The notes: generated from the letters alone by a model not told the origin. A stretch of DNA of 45,567 bases from Flavobacterium alvei (GCF_002920895.1 NZ_PQVG01000011.1:1-45567), one strand, 5' to 3'; numbered from the stretch's first letter, positions 9,995 to 18,002 are shown. Numbers and translations are program-made.

Positions 9995-10447
9995 ATGAAA
10001 TTCACGGTATCAAATCTTAATAAATTTCTGTTTTTCAAGTTGCCATCGGCATACATTTCTGGAGTTCGAGTCAAGCAAATAGAAGCAAATAAGTGTGTAG
10101 TTACTGTAAAACACCGTTGGATAAATCAAAATCCTTTTAATTCAATGTATTTTGCTGTACAAGCTATGGCTGCAGAACTTTCTACAGGAGCTTTGGTAAT
10201 GAATCATGTTCAAAATAGTGGAAAAAAAATATCGATGTTGGTGGCCAATAACAAAAGCAACTTTACTAAAAAAGCTACCGGAAGAATCACTTTTGAATGT
10301 CTTGATGGAGATTTGGCAGAAAAAAGTATTCAAGATGCAATAGTATCTGGAGAAGGGAAAACGTTTTGGATGAAATCTATAGGAACAAACGAAAATGGAG
10401 AGCAAGTCTCAGAAATGGATTTTGAGTGGAGTGTAAAGTCTAAATAA
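9995..10447 (+). CDS. DUF4442 (hotdog-fold thioesterase-like) protein
   Basis: A 150-aa soluble protein. The arrangement YISGVRVKQIEANKCVVTVKHRWINQNPFNSMYFAVQAMAAELSTG matches DUF4442 (PF14539), a hotdog-fold family related to acyl-CoA thioesterases. The substrate is unknown. No signal peptide or membrane span is seen. It is monocistronic and flanked downstream by a strong hairpin. An A-rich stretch precedes the ATG. Confidence 0.8.
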   Translation: MKFTVSNLNKFLFFKLPSAYISGVRVKQIEANKCVVTVKHRWINQNPFNSMYFAVQAMAAELSTGALVMNHVQNSGKKISMLVANNKSNFTKKATGRITFECLDGDLAEKSIQDAIVSGEGKTFWMKSIGTNENGEQVSEMDFEWSVKSK

Positions 10448-10466
10448 ATTCGTTTTTTGATTGCAT

Positions 10467-10502
10467 AAAAAAAAGCTTCGTCTGCAGGACGAAGCTTTTT
10501 TT
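10467..10502. terminator. Strong, near-symmetric terminator
   Basis: AAAGCTTCGTC (10472-10482), loop TGCAG, GACGAAGCTTT (10488-10498), with an A-run before and a T-run after. It ends the DUF4442 transcript and would work in both directions. Confidence 0.9.
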
Positions 10503-10707
10503 AACTATAATAACTAGTGAATTAATAATAATTTAAAGCCCAAAAAAGAGCTAACCTTGTGTTTGTTTTTATTTAGAATCTTCACAAATTTAAAGAAACT
10601 AAATCGTGATAGTCTTAAAATTATATTAAATTTTTTGGCAATCAAAAGAATCATTTTCAGCCTATAATTATAGAGCCATTCATCATATAATAATTAATTA
10701 ATGACAA
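10503..10707. other. AT-rich intergenic spacer
   Basis: Together with the flanking terminator and promoter this forms a 316-bp gap between the DUF4442 gene and grpE. I see no gene or RNA in it. There is no obvious CIRCE or HrcA-type inverted repeat ahead of grpE. Confidence 0.5.
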
Positions 10708-10740
10708 TTTGACATTTTAGAAGATTTGGCAGTACTTTTG
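10708..10740 (+). promoter_or_regulatory. Promoter of grpE-dnaJ
   Basis: TTTG at 10708-10711 and TACTTTTG at 10733-10740 are 21 nt apart, fitting the Bacteroidota sigma-A consensus. The box lies about 23 nt before the grpE start. Confidence 0.75.
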
Positions 10741-10763
10741 CAATCAACAGAAAAGAATAAAAA

Positions 10764-11363
10764 ATGAAGTTTAAGAATATATTTAAAAACAATACAAGAA
10801 TGGCGACTGAAAATAAGGTAAACGATGAAATTGTTGATCAAACTCCAATTGAAAACAATGAAAATAATACAGATGCTTTAGATGCTTCAATTGAAGAAAG
10901 AGTAGAGGAAATATCCAAAGAAGAACAATTGTCACAAGATTTAGCATCTGAAAAAGATAAATTCTTGCGCTTATTTGCTGAATTTGAAAACTACAAACGC
11001 AGAACAGCAAAAGAGCGTATAGAGTTGTTTAAAACTGCCAATCAAGATGTATTACTTGCAATGTTACCTGTTTTAGACGATTTTGATAGAGCATTGGCCG
11101 AAATCAAAAAAACGGACGATAATATTTTGATTCAAGGTGTTGAATTGATTCAAGAAAAATTAAAAAACACATTGGTTTCTAAAGGATTAGAGCAAGTAGA
11201 GCTTCAGGCTGGCGATGCTTTTGATGCTGATTTTGCTGAGGCTATCACTCAAATTCCTGCGCCATCACCTAAGTTGAAAGGAAAAATTGTAGATGTAATC
11301 GAAAAAGGATACAAATTGGGAGACAAAATTATTCGTTTTCCAAAAGTAGTAATTGGCAACTAA
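10764..11363 (+). CDS. grpE: Nucleotide exchange factor GrpE
   Basis: The 199-aa cochaperone that releases ADP from DnaK. An acidic, low-complexity N-terminus (to about residue 50) precedes the long dimerising helix, SEKDKFLRLFAEFENYKRRTAKERIELFKTA. The beta-wing domain contains GVELIQEKLKNTLVSKGLEQV and ends with the typical GYKLGDKIIRFPKVVIG. The ATG at 10764 fits the promoter position; an alternative ATG at 10800 (MATENK) would shorten it by 12 residues. dnaJ follows 75 bp later in the same direction. dnaK is not in the window. Confidence 0.95.
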   Translation: MKFKNIFKNNTRMATENKVNDEIVDQTPIENNENNTDALDASIEERVEEISKEEQLSQDLASEKDKFLRLFAEFENYKRRTAKERIELFKTANQDVLLAMLPVLDDFDRALAEIKKTDDNILIQGVELIQEKLKNTLVSKGLEQVELQAGDAFDADFAEAITQIPAPSPKLKGKIVDVIEKGYKLGDKIIRFPKVVIGN

Positions 11364-11438
11364 AAAAATCAAATCATAAATCTAAATCGACCAAGCAATT
11401 GGTATTTAGACTTTTAAAATTTGGAACTTATTTTAATT

Positions 11439-12551
11439 ATGAAAAAAGATTTTTACGAAATACTAGGCATTTCCAAAAATGCCGATGCTGCCGAAATTAA
11501 AAAGGCATATAGAAAAAAAGCACTCGAATTTCACCCTGACAAAAACCCAGGCAATGCTGCGGCCGAAGAAAGTTTCAAAGCAGCTGCCGAAGCTTATGAA
11601 GTATTGAGTGATCCTCAGAAAAAAGCCAAATACGATCAATATGGTCATCAAGCTTTTGATGGCTCAGGAGGTTTTGGTGGCGGAGGTCACGGCAGTATGA
11701 ATATGGATGATATTTTCAGTCAATTTGGAGATATTTTTGGTGGTGGTTTCGGAGGTGGTTTCGGAGGTGGAGGCGGTGTTCGTCGTGCAAAAGGAACTAA
11801 CCTTCGTATAAAAGTAAAGCTAACTCTTGAAGAAATTGCAAACGGAGTTGAGAAAAAAGTAAAAGTAAAACGAAAAGTTCAGGCAAAAGGAGTTTCTTAT
11901 AAAACCTGTTCTACTTGTAACGGTCAAGGTCAAGTAATGCGTGTGACCAACACTATTTTGGGAAGAATGCAATCAGCATCTACTTGCCCAACTTGTGGTG
12001 GTTCAGGTCAAATTTTAGACAAAAAACCATCCGAAGCTGATTCTCAAGGAATGGTTGTTGAAGACGAAACGGTTACTATAAAAATTCCTGCTGGAGTTGT
12101 TGATGGCATGCAACTAAAAGTTTCAAACAAAGGAAATGATGCACCAGGAAACAGCGTTCCAGGAGATTTAATCGTGGCAATCGAAGAAATTGAGCACGAA
12201 TTCCTAAAACGTGAAGGAGAGAATTTGCATTTTGATTTATATATCAGTTTTTCAGAAGCAGTTCTTGGAATTTCAAAAGATATTTCGGCTGTAAACGGAA
12301 AAGTGAGAATAAAATTAGACGAAGGCATTCAATCTGGTAAAATCTTGCGATTGAAAGGAAAAGGAATCCCGAATATCAATGGTTATGGTTCAGGAGATTT
12401 GTTAGTTCACGTTAATGTATGGACGCCAAAAACACTCAATAAGGAACAAAAACAGTTTTTTGAAAGCAATCTCGAAAATGAAAATTTTATTCCAAATCCT
12501 GAAAAAAGTGATAAATCCTTTTTTGAAAAGGTAAAAGATATGTTTTCATAA
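11439..12551 (+). CDS. dnaJ: Chaperone DnaJ, variant with half a zinc-finger domain
   Basis: The 370-aa Hsp40 partner of DnaK. The J domain spans residues 1-68 with HPD at 32-34. The Gly/Phe-rich region runs from about 73 to 115. The two substrate-binding beta-barrel domains follow, ending FFEKVKDMFS. Only two CxxCxGxG zinc motifs are present, C158STC161 and C184PTC187, instead of four. By spacing they correspond to motifs 2 and 3 (zinc site II); motifs 1 and 4 (zinc site I) are absent. The ATG at 11439 was chosen because it places KKDFYEILG at the N-terminus; an upstream in-frame TTG at 11421 is unlikely. Confidence 0.95.
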   Translation: MKKDFYEILGISKNADAAEIKKAYRKKALEFHPDKNPGNAAAEESFKAAAEAYEVLSDPQKKAKYDQYGHQAFDGSGGFGGGGHGSMNMDDIFSQFGDIFGGGFGGGFGGGGGVRRAKGTNLRIKVKLTLEEIANGVEKKVKVKRKVQAKGVSYKTCSTCNGQGQVMRVTNTILGRMQSASTCPTCGGSGQILDKKPSEADSQGMVVEDETVTIKIPAGVVDGMQLKVSNKGNDAPGNSVPGDLIVAIEEIEHEFLKREGENLHFDLYISFSEAVLGISKDISAVNGKVRIKLDEGIQSGKILRLKGKGIPNINGYGSGDLLVHVNVWTPKTLNKEQKQFFESNLENENFIPNPEKSDKSFFEKVKDMFS

Positions 12552-12572
12552 TTTTTAATTATGTCAATTTTT

Positions 12573-12604
12573 CCCATCCTTGTATGACAAGGGTGGGTTT
12601 TTTT
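12573..12604 (+). terminator. Terminator of grpE-dnaJ
   Basis: CCCATCCTTGT (12573-12583), loop ATG, ACAAGGGTGGG (12587-12597) with one wobble pair, followed by seven T. Confidence 0.88.
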
Positions 12605-12694
12605 GTTTTATTTAACACCTTATTAGCACTATTTTTCTACTTTTACACACCCAACGCCAAAGGGTTAAATAGCTAAAATAATCAAAATACCTTT

Positions 12695-13627
12695 ATGAGT
12701 ACTATACTTGAAGTAAACAAAGTTGTTAAAAAATATGGCGATTTCGTTGCCCTGAATGAAGTTTCTTTAACCGTTCCCAAGGGAAGTATTTACGGTCTTT
12801 TAGGACCAAATGGTGCTGGTAAAACATCACTTATTCGGATTATTAACCAAATTACAATGCCTGATAGTGGCGAAATTATACTAGATGGCGAGAAACTAAG
12901 TCCAAAACACATTCAAAATATTGGCTATTTGCCCGAAGAACGTGGTTTGTATAAAACGATGAAAGTGGGTGAGCAATGCTTGTATTTAGCTCAAATGAAA
13001 GGACTTTCGAAAGCCGAAGCCAAAGAACAATTAGAATATTGGTTCGAAAGATTAGGAATTCAAGGTTGGTGGAACAAGAAAATTCAAGAACTTTCAAAAG
13101 GAATGGCACAAAAAGTTCAGTTTGTAGTCTGTGTTTTGCACAAACCCAAATTGTTAATTTTTGACGAGCCATTTTCAGGTTTCGATCCCGTAAATGCTAA
13201 TGTCATTAAAGATGAAATATTAGAATTGCAAAAACATGGTTCCACTATCATTTTCTCGACCCATCGAATGGAAAGCGTGGAGGAATTGTGCGACCATATT
13301 GCTTTAATTCACAAATCCAATAAATTAATTGAAGGTAAACTAGACGATGTAAAACGTCAGTTTAGAACTAATAGTTTTGAAGTTGGAATTCTATCAGACA
13401 ATGTAGAAGGTTTGATGTATGACATCACCCAAAAATTCAAAGTGGGACAAACCAATTTTAAATCCCTAAATAACGAATTGAAACTCGAAATCCAACTTGG
13501 AAATGCCACGCCAAATGAATTGCTAAACGTCTTGGTTCAAAGAGGACAAGTAACTCATTTTATGGAAAAAATTCCAAGTGTAGCTGATATTTTCATTCAG
13601 TCTGTTACCGAAAATTCCAAAATTTAA
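12695..13627 (+). CDS. ABC transporter ATP-binding protein (NatA-like)
   Basis: A 310-aa cytoplasmic ATPase. Walker A is GPNGAGKTS at about residues 37-45. The signature region ELSKGMAQKVQ is near 134-144. Walker B is LLIFDEP near 157-163, followed by a D-loop and the switch histidine in FSTHR. A C-terminal DUF4162-like extension of about 80 residues is typical of NatA/YhaQ-type export ATPases. It pairs with the permease starting 30 bp downstream. This is probably an exporter (Na+, peptide or drug); the substrate cannot be read from sequence. Confidence 0.9.
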   Translation: MSTILEVNKVVKKYGDFVALNEVSLTVPKGSIYGLLGPNGAGKTSLIRIINQITMPDSGEIILDGEKLSPKHIQNIGYLPEERGLYKTMKVGEQCLYLAQMKGLSKAEAKEQLEYWFERLGIQGWWNKKIQELSKGMAQKVQFVVCVLHKPKLLIFDEPFSGFDPVNANVIKDEILELQKHGSTIIFSTHRMESVEELCDHIALIHKSNKLIEGKLDDVKRQFRTNSFEVGILSDNVEGLMYDITQKFKVGQTNFKSLNNELKLEIQLGNATPNELLNVLVQRGQVTHFMEKIPSVADIFIQSVTENSKI

Positions 13628-13657
13628 TATCATAACTCTAAAAGTAAAAATCTTGAA

Positions 13658-14974
13658 ATGAGTATTATATCGCTAATAATAAAAAGAGAATTCATTGCCA
13701 AAGTGCGCAATAAATCATTCATAGTAATGACTTTTTTGAGCCCCTTGCTTTTTGTAGGTATAGCAGCTTTTGTAGGATATTTAAGTACTATGAAGGCCGA
13801 TACTAAACCAATAGCTATTCACGACGAAACGGGTTTGTTTGCCAATGAATTTCTATCATTAAATAAAGAAGATACCGAATATCGGTATTCTGATTTAACC
13901 TTAATCGATATCAATTTTCTAAAAGATAGCATCACAAAAGAAAATTATGAAGGCTTGATTTATATTCCTAAAGTGTCTAATAACAAGGATTTGGAAAACA
14001 AAATTCAATTCATCTCCAACGAAAGTCCCAGTTTGTCTTTTATAGAAAATGTTCAAGATATTATAGGAAGAAAACTCACTAAGGAAAATTTCAATAAGGC
14101 ACATTTAGACACTCTAGCCATAAAAAATGCTGAATCCAAAGTAGTGGTTAATTTAGCCAAAGCTTCTGGTGAAAAAAGTGTAAAAGGACTTAATGAAATT
14201 AAAATAGCCATTGGAGGTGCATTCGGATATCTTATTATGATGTTTATTATTATTTATGGTAATATGGTGATGCGCAGTGTTATAGAAGAAAAAACCAATC
14301 GTATTGTCGAAATTATTATCTCATCAGTAAAACCATTTCAATTGATGATGGGAAAAATAATAGGAACTTCATTGGCAGGATTGCTGCAATTCTTTATTTG
14401 GGCCATTCTTGGATTTGTATTAATGATTGTTGCTTCGACTTTTTTGGGTATTGATGCTAGTCCAACAGCAAAAATACCTCCTTCAGTAATAAAAGAAGTT
14501 CACCAAGAATTTGGGGGAATGGCGCAAATGTATGTTCGGGAATTATGGGGTTTACCTATTTTTACAATCCTGTTTAGTTTTGTGATTTATTTCATTGGGG
14601 GTTACTTTTTGTACAGTTCCTTTTACGCTTCTATTGGCGCTGCGGTAGATAGCGAAACCGACTCTCAACAATTTCTTTTGCCCATTATTATGCCTTTGGT
14701 TCTAGCAGTTTATATTGGCTTTTTTACCGTAATCAATAATCCTCACGGAACAATCGCTACTGTATTTTCGATGATTCCGCTCACTTCGCCCATCGTAATG
14801 TTGATGCGAATTCCGTTTGGCGTACCTTGGTGGCAAATCGCTATTTCAGTAACAATCCTTTTTGGAACATTCTTTTTTGTGGTTTGGTTTGCAGCAAAAA
14901 TATACCGAGTAGGAATTTTAATGTACGGTAAAAAAACAACTTGGAAAGAAATGTATAAATGGTTGAAATATTAA
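13658..14974 (+). CDS. ABC-2 type permease (NatB-like)
   Basis: A 438-aa membrane protein. There is one N-terminal span (residues about 21-43), then a large extracytoplasmic domain (about 45-175), then about five spans from 180 to the end. The conserved ABC-2 segment is MVMRSVIEEKTNRIVEIIISSVKPFQLMMGKIIG. This matches NatB/YhaP-type permeases. It forms an operon with the ATPase just upstream and probably assembles with it as a homodimeric exporter. Confidence 0.88.
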   Translation: MSIISLIIKREFIAKVRNKSFIVMTFLSPLLFVGIAAFVGYLSTMKADTKPIAIHDETGLFANEFLSLNKEDTEYRYSDLTLIDINFLKDSITKENYEGLIYIPKVSNNKDLENKIQFISNESPSLSFIENVQDIIGRKLTKENFNKAHLDTLAIKNAESKVVVNLAKASGEKSVKGLNEIKIAIGGAFGYLIMMFIIIYGNMVMRSVIEEKTNRIVEIIISSVKPFQLMMGKIIGTSLAGLLQFFIWAILGFVLMIVASTFLGIDASPTAKIPPSVIKEVHQEFGGMAQMYVRELWGLPIFTILFSFVIYFIGGYFLYSSFYASIGAAVDSETDSQQFLLPIIMPLVLAVYIGFFTVINNPHGTIATVFSMIPLTSPIVMLMRIPFGVPWWQIAISVTILFGTFFFVVWFAAKIYRVGILMYGKKTTWKEMYKWLKY

Positions 14975-14984
14975 TTTAGAGTAC

Positions 14985-15083
14985 CTAAGTTGCTAAGATT
15001 CTGAGAGACTAAGTTTTTAGTTTCGGATGATTTAAGAAAACACTAAACTTAGAACCTTAGCATCTAAGAATCTCAGAACCTTA
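14985..15083. repeat. Mirror-image CTNAG octamer repeat
   Basis: CTAAG or CTGAG pentamers start every 8 nt at 14985, 14993, 15001 and 15009. Complementary CTTAG, CTAAG and CTCAG pentamers start every 8 nt at 15048, 15056, 15064 and 15072, with a partial copy at 15080. The two arms are largely complementary and could form a long imperfect hairpin ending 6 bp before the next start codon. Confidence 0.75.
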
Positions 15084-15088
15084 AAAAA

Positions 15089-16252
15089 ATGAGTAAAATA
15101 CTAATCATAGAAGACGAAGCCGCTATCCGAAGAGTATTAACCAAAATACTTTCGGAAGAAAGCGATACTTATAGTGTAGAAGATGCTGAAGATGGAATCC
15201 AAGGCTTGGAAAAAATAAAAAACAACGACTACGATCTCGTTTTGTGCGACATCAAAATGCCCAAAATGGATGGCGTTGAGGTTTTGGAAGCGGTTAAAAA
15301 AATAAAACCCGAAATTCCGATGGTGATGATTTCTGGTCACGGCGATATGGAAACGGCTATTCAAACGATGCGTTTGGGCGCTTTTGATTATATTTCAAAA
15401 CCGCCCGATTTAAACCGATTATTGAACACGGTTCGAAATGCTTTAGACAGAAAACAACTCGTGGTTGAGAATAAAATCCTGAAGAAAAAAGTCAGCAAGA
15501 ACTACGAAATGATCGGCGAAAGCGAACCCATCAATCGCATCAAATTGATGATTGAAAAAGTAGCAGAAACCGAAGCTAGAGTTTTAGTTACTGGACCAAA
15601 TGGGACTGGAAAAGAACTCGTTGCCCATCAATTGCACGAGAAAAGCCAAAGAGCCAGTTTTCCTTTAATTGAAGTCAATTGTGCCGCAATTCCTAGCGAA
15701 TTAATAGAAAGCGAATTGTTTGGTCACGTCAAAGGCGCTTTTACATCAGCAGTCAAAGATAGAGCAGGGAAATTTGAAGCAGCCGACAAAGGAACTATTT
15801 TTTTGGATGAAATTGGCGACATGAGTCTTTCAGCTCAAGCCAAAGTATTACGCGCTTTACAAGAGAATATGATTACCAGAGTAGGAGCCGACAAAGACAT
15901 CAAAGTCGATGTTCGTGTCATTGCTGCAACGAATAAAGATTTGAAAAAAGAAATTGCTGAAGGTCGTTTCCGTGAGGATTTGTACCATCGATTGGCAGTG
16001 ATTTTAATTAGTGTTCCATCGTTAAATGATAGGCGAGATGACATTCCGTTATTGATTTCCCATTTCACCGAAAAAATCGCTTCTGAACAAGGAAATGCAG
16101 TGAAGCATTTTTCAGCAGCAGCTGTCAAATTATTGCAAGAATACGATTGGACAGGAAATATCCGAGAATTGCGAAATGTAGTGGAACGCTTGATAATATT
16201 GGGCGGAAACGAAATTTCGGAAACGGATGTACAATTGTTCGCATCAAAATAA
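15089..16252 (+). CDS. Receiver-AAA+ sigma-54 activator-like response regulator without HTH
   Basis: A 387-aa protein of the NtrC family plan. The receiver domain spans residues 1-120 with acidic pocket IIEDE and phosphoacceptor Asp54 in VLCDIKMPKMDG. A linker leads to the AAA+ domain at about 140-375. Walker A is GPNGTGK (169-175), the sigma-54 loop reads GAFTSA (216-221) instead of GAFTGA, and Walker B is TIFLDE (236-241). The chain ends at ETDVQLFASK right after the AAA+ lid, so the usual Fis-type DNA-binding domain is missing. It may act from solution or through a partner. No histidine kinase lies next to it. Confidence 0.9.
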   Translation: MSKILIIEDEAAIRRVLTKILSEESDTYSVEDAEDGIQGLEKIKNNDYDLVLCDIKMPKMDGVEVLEAVKKIKPEIPMVMISGHGDMETAIQTMRLGAFDYISKPPDLNRLLNTVRNALDRKQLVVENKILKKKVSKNYEMIGESEPINRIKLMIEKVAETEARVLVTGPNGTGKELVAHQLHEKSQRASFPLIEVNCAAIPSELIESELFGHVKGAFTSAVKDRAGKFEAADKGTIFLDEIGDMSLSAQAKVLRALQENMITRVGADKDIKVDVRVIAATNKDLKKEIAEGRFREDLYHRLAVILISVPSLNDRRDDIPLLISHFTEKIASEQGNAVKHFSAAAVKLLQEYDWTGNIRELRNVVERLIILGGNEISETDVQLFASK

Positions 16253-16261
16253 ATACTATTT

Positions 16262-16353
16262 CACAAAGATTCACAAAGTTGGCGCAAAGAAGCACAAAGT
16301 TTTTTTAATTTAAACCTTCGTGAATCTTCTTTTTTACTTTGAGAATCTTTGTG
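16262..16353. repeat. Mirror-image CACAAAG/CTTTGTG repeat
   Basis: CACAAAG-like heptamers start at 16262, 16272, 16283 and 16293 (steps 10, 11, 10). Their complements CTTCGTG, CTTCTTT, CTTTGAG and CTTTGTG start at 16316, 16326, 16337 and 16347 (again 10, 11, 10). The structure fills the gap between two genes and ends 15 bp before the next ATG. Confidence 0.75.
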
Positions 16354-16367
16354 TAAAAAACAATAAA

Positions 16368-17030
16368 ATGAAACTAAAAAAAATAAACAAAATTCTGCAA
16401 GACAATCTAATTGCTAATGGTTTAACCGAGGCCAATGAAATGCAATCAGAAACTTTTTCGACCCTAAAAAGTGGTGCCGATTGTATTGTTATTGCTCCAA
16501 AAGGAAGCGGAAAAACTACGACAATCGTAATCAATGTCATTCAGAAATTGGTTGGTCAAATTGAAGAATCGCCACGCGCTTTGGTATTTGTAGAAACTAA
16601 AGAAAAGGTGCTTGAAATGGTCGATTTGTTTAACAAATATGCCAAAGGGACTAATCTTGAAATATACGGAATTCACGACAAAGGAGATACTGATTATGAT
16701 AAAAACTACATTTCAACAGGAGTAGATATTTTGGTAGGAACACCCAAAAAATTGAGTGATATGTTTAGTGGAGCTGGATATAACGTAAATAGACTAAAAA
16801 TGTTTATCGTTGATGATGCCGATGCTATTTTGAAATTACGCCACGAAACTAAAATTATGCGTATTTCGGATGGTATTGCCAAAACACAACGCATTGTTTT
16901 TACAGATGCTCTCACAGAAAGAATAGAAATTCTGGCATACAAAATGTTAATAGAACCTTTTGAATTTGATTTCGAAGAATATGACGATGAGGATTTTGAA
17001 GACGAAGAAATCGATTCAGAAGAAGAATAA
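16368..17030 (+). CDS. DEAD-box helicase-like protein, N-terminal RecA domain only
   Basis: A 220-aa protein carrying a single RecA-like domain. A Q-motif-like region (GLTEANEMQSETFSTLKSG) leads to Walker A in APKGSGKTT. Motif Ib is VGTPKKL. Motif II is DDAD instead of DEAD. Motif III (SAT) is replaced by FTDAL. The second RecA domain, needed for normal helicase action, is absent and replaced by a short strongly acidic tail (FDFEEYDDEDFEDEEIDSEEE-like, about 25 residues). It probably binds nucleotide or RNA without unwinding, but this is inference. The start at 16368 was chosen over an in-frame GTG at 16320 that lies inside the repeat. Confidence 0.8.
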   Translation: MKLKKINKILQDNLIANGLTEANEMQSETFSTLKSGADCIVIAPKGSGKTTTIVINVIQKLVGQIEESPRALVFVETKEKVLEMVDLFNKYAKGTNLEIYGIHDKGDTDYDKNYISTGVDILVGTPKKLSDMFSGAGYNVNRLKMFIVDDADAILKLRHETKIMRISDGIAKTQRIVFTDALTERIEILAYKMLIEPFEFDFEEYDDEDFEDEEIDSEEE

Positions 17031-17082
17031 TTACTGTTTATGAGTAACAATAAACTATCAACAACAAACAATAAACAATAAT

Positions 17083-17301
17083 ATGGGATTAATGAAAGTG
17101 TTTTCGGGAAGCGAAATTTTGGCTTTGGCTTTGCAAGAAAAAATAGAAGAAGTGGGAGTCGATACCGTATTGAAAAACAACATCCAATCGGCTAAAATGG
17201 CAGGTTTTGGGACAAGCGATCAAGCCGTTGAATTATTCATTCAAGAAACCGATTTTGCAAAGGCGAATCCTGTTATTGAGGAGTTTAGGATGAGTATATA
17301 A
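17083..17301 (+). CDS. DUF2007 domain protein
   Basis: A 72-aa soluble protein matching DUF2007 (PF09413, a putative signal-transducing protein family): MKVFSGSEILALALQEKIEEVGV at the start and VELFIQETDFAKANPVIEEF at the end. The family adopts a small ferredoxin-like fold related to PII-like regulators; the function is not known. It follows the DEAD-like gene by 52 bp across a short A/C-rich stretch with CAATAAAC repeats. An internal ATG at 17092 is an alternative start. Confidence 0.8.
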   Translation: MGLMKVFSGSEILALALQEKIEEVGVDTVLKNNIQSAKMAGFGTSDQAVELFIQETDFAKANPVIEEFRMSI

Positions 17302-17381
17302 ATCGGAATTATAAAGGTTTAAGTGGTATTTGTTCAATTCTTGTTCCATATAATAAAAACAAAAGTATTAATGGGAATTCG

Positions 17382-17389
17382 TATATTTG
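17382..17389 (+). promoter_or_regulatory. Probable -7 element of the toxin-antitoxin operon
   Basis: TATATTTG fits TAnnTTTG and lies 21 nt before the antitoxin ATG. There is no good TTG box at the usual distance. Confidence 0.45.
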
Positions 17390-17410
17390 TATAATAAAAA
17401 AAGCGGTATT

Positions 17411-17626
17411 ATGGATTTATCGGCTAGAAAATATAGTTTTATTGAGGAGATTTTCAAGGTAGAAGAGGCTACTTTTGAGAAACTGGAAAAGGTTTTGAAA
17501 AAAGAAAAGTTGAATAAAATTGGTGTGCCTTCGGAACATAAAGAGGAGTTGGACAACCGATTAGAATCTTATAAAGAAAATCCTCAAGATTTGTTGGATT
17601 GGGATGACATAAGGAAGGATTGGTAA
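17411..17626 (+). CDS. Addiction-module antitoxin
   Basis: A 71-aa acidic protein, mostly helical, ending in IRKDW with the segment WDDIRKDW typical of the short antitoxins that precede ParE/RelE toxins in Bacteroidota. It probably binds and neutralises the toxin encoded immediately downstream (1-nt overlap, TAATG) and represses the shared promoter. I recognise no clear DNA-binding motif. The ATG at 17411 is preferred to an upstream TTG that lies inside the promoter. Confidence 0.75.
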   Translation: MDLSARKYSFIEEIFKVEEATFEKLEKVLKKEKLNKIGVPSEHKEELDNRLESYKENPQDLLDWDDIRKDW

Positions 17627-17934
17627 TGAAATACAAATTAAAATTATTGCCAATTGTTTATCAAGATTTAAGAAAAGCAAAAAAATGGTATTTAGAAATA
17701 AATGCAGCATTAGGCGAAGATTTTAAGTTAAAAGTAAACGAAGAATTGGATTATATTAAGCAATATCCAAAGCATTACCAAAAAAGGTACAAAGAATTAA
17801 GACAAGCAATAGTGGGGCGATTTCCTTATACCATTTATTATTTAATTGAAGAAGAATTGAAAATAGTTGTTGTAGTGGGAGTTTTAGCCCAAAAGCAAAG
17901 TTTTGACAGAATTAAAAAACGATTAAAAGAATAG
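17626..17934 (+). CDS. RelE/ParE-family toxin
   Basis: A 102-aa basic protein with the ParE-like layout. An N-terminal hairpin helix (YQDLRKAKKWYLEINAALGEDF) is followed by a beta-sheet core containing RQAIVGRFPYTIYYLIEEELKIVVVVGVLAQKQ and a final helix. Family members poison gyrase (ParE) or cleave mRNA on the ribosome (RelE); the sequence alone does not decide which. It overlaps the antitoxin stop by 1 nt, indicating translational coupling. Confidence 0.85.
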   Translation: MKYKLKLLPIVYQDLRKAKKWYLEINAALGEDFKLKVNEELDYIKQYPKHYQKRYKELRQAIVGRFPYTIYYLIEEELKIVVVVGVLAQKQSFDRIKKRLKE

Positions 17935-17938
17935 AAAA

Positions 17939-17964
17939 CGACCGCTTCAAAAGAGCGGTTTTTT
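17939..17964 (+). terminator. Terminator of the toxin-antitoxin operon
   Basis: ACCGCT (17941-17946), loop TCAAAAG, AGCGGT (17954-17959), then a T-run. Confidence 0.8.
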
Positions 17965-18002
17965 GCTGAAATAGTGTTGAAGTAAATTTAGAAAATCAAG
18001 AA

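Noticed and set aside
10503..10763. CIRCE or heat-shock operator ahead of grpE
   Set aside because: No long inverted repeat is present; only a standard sigma-A-like promoter is seen.
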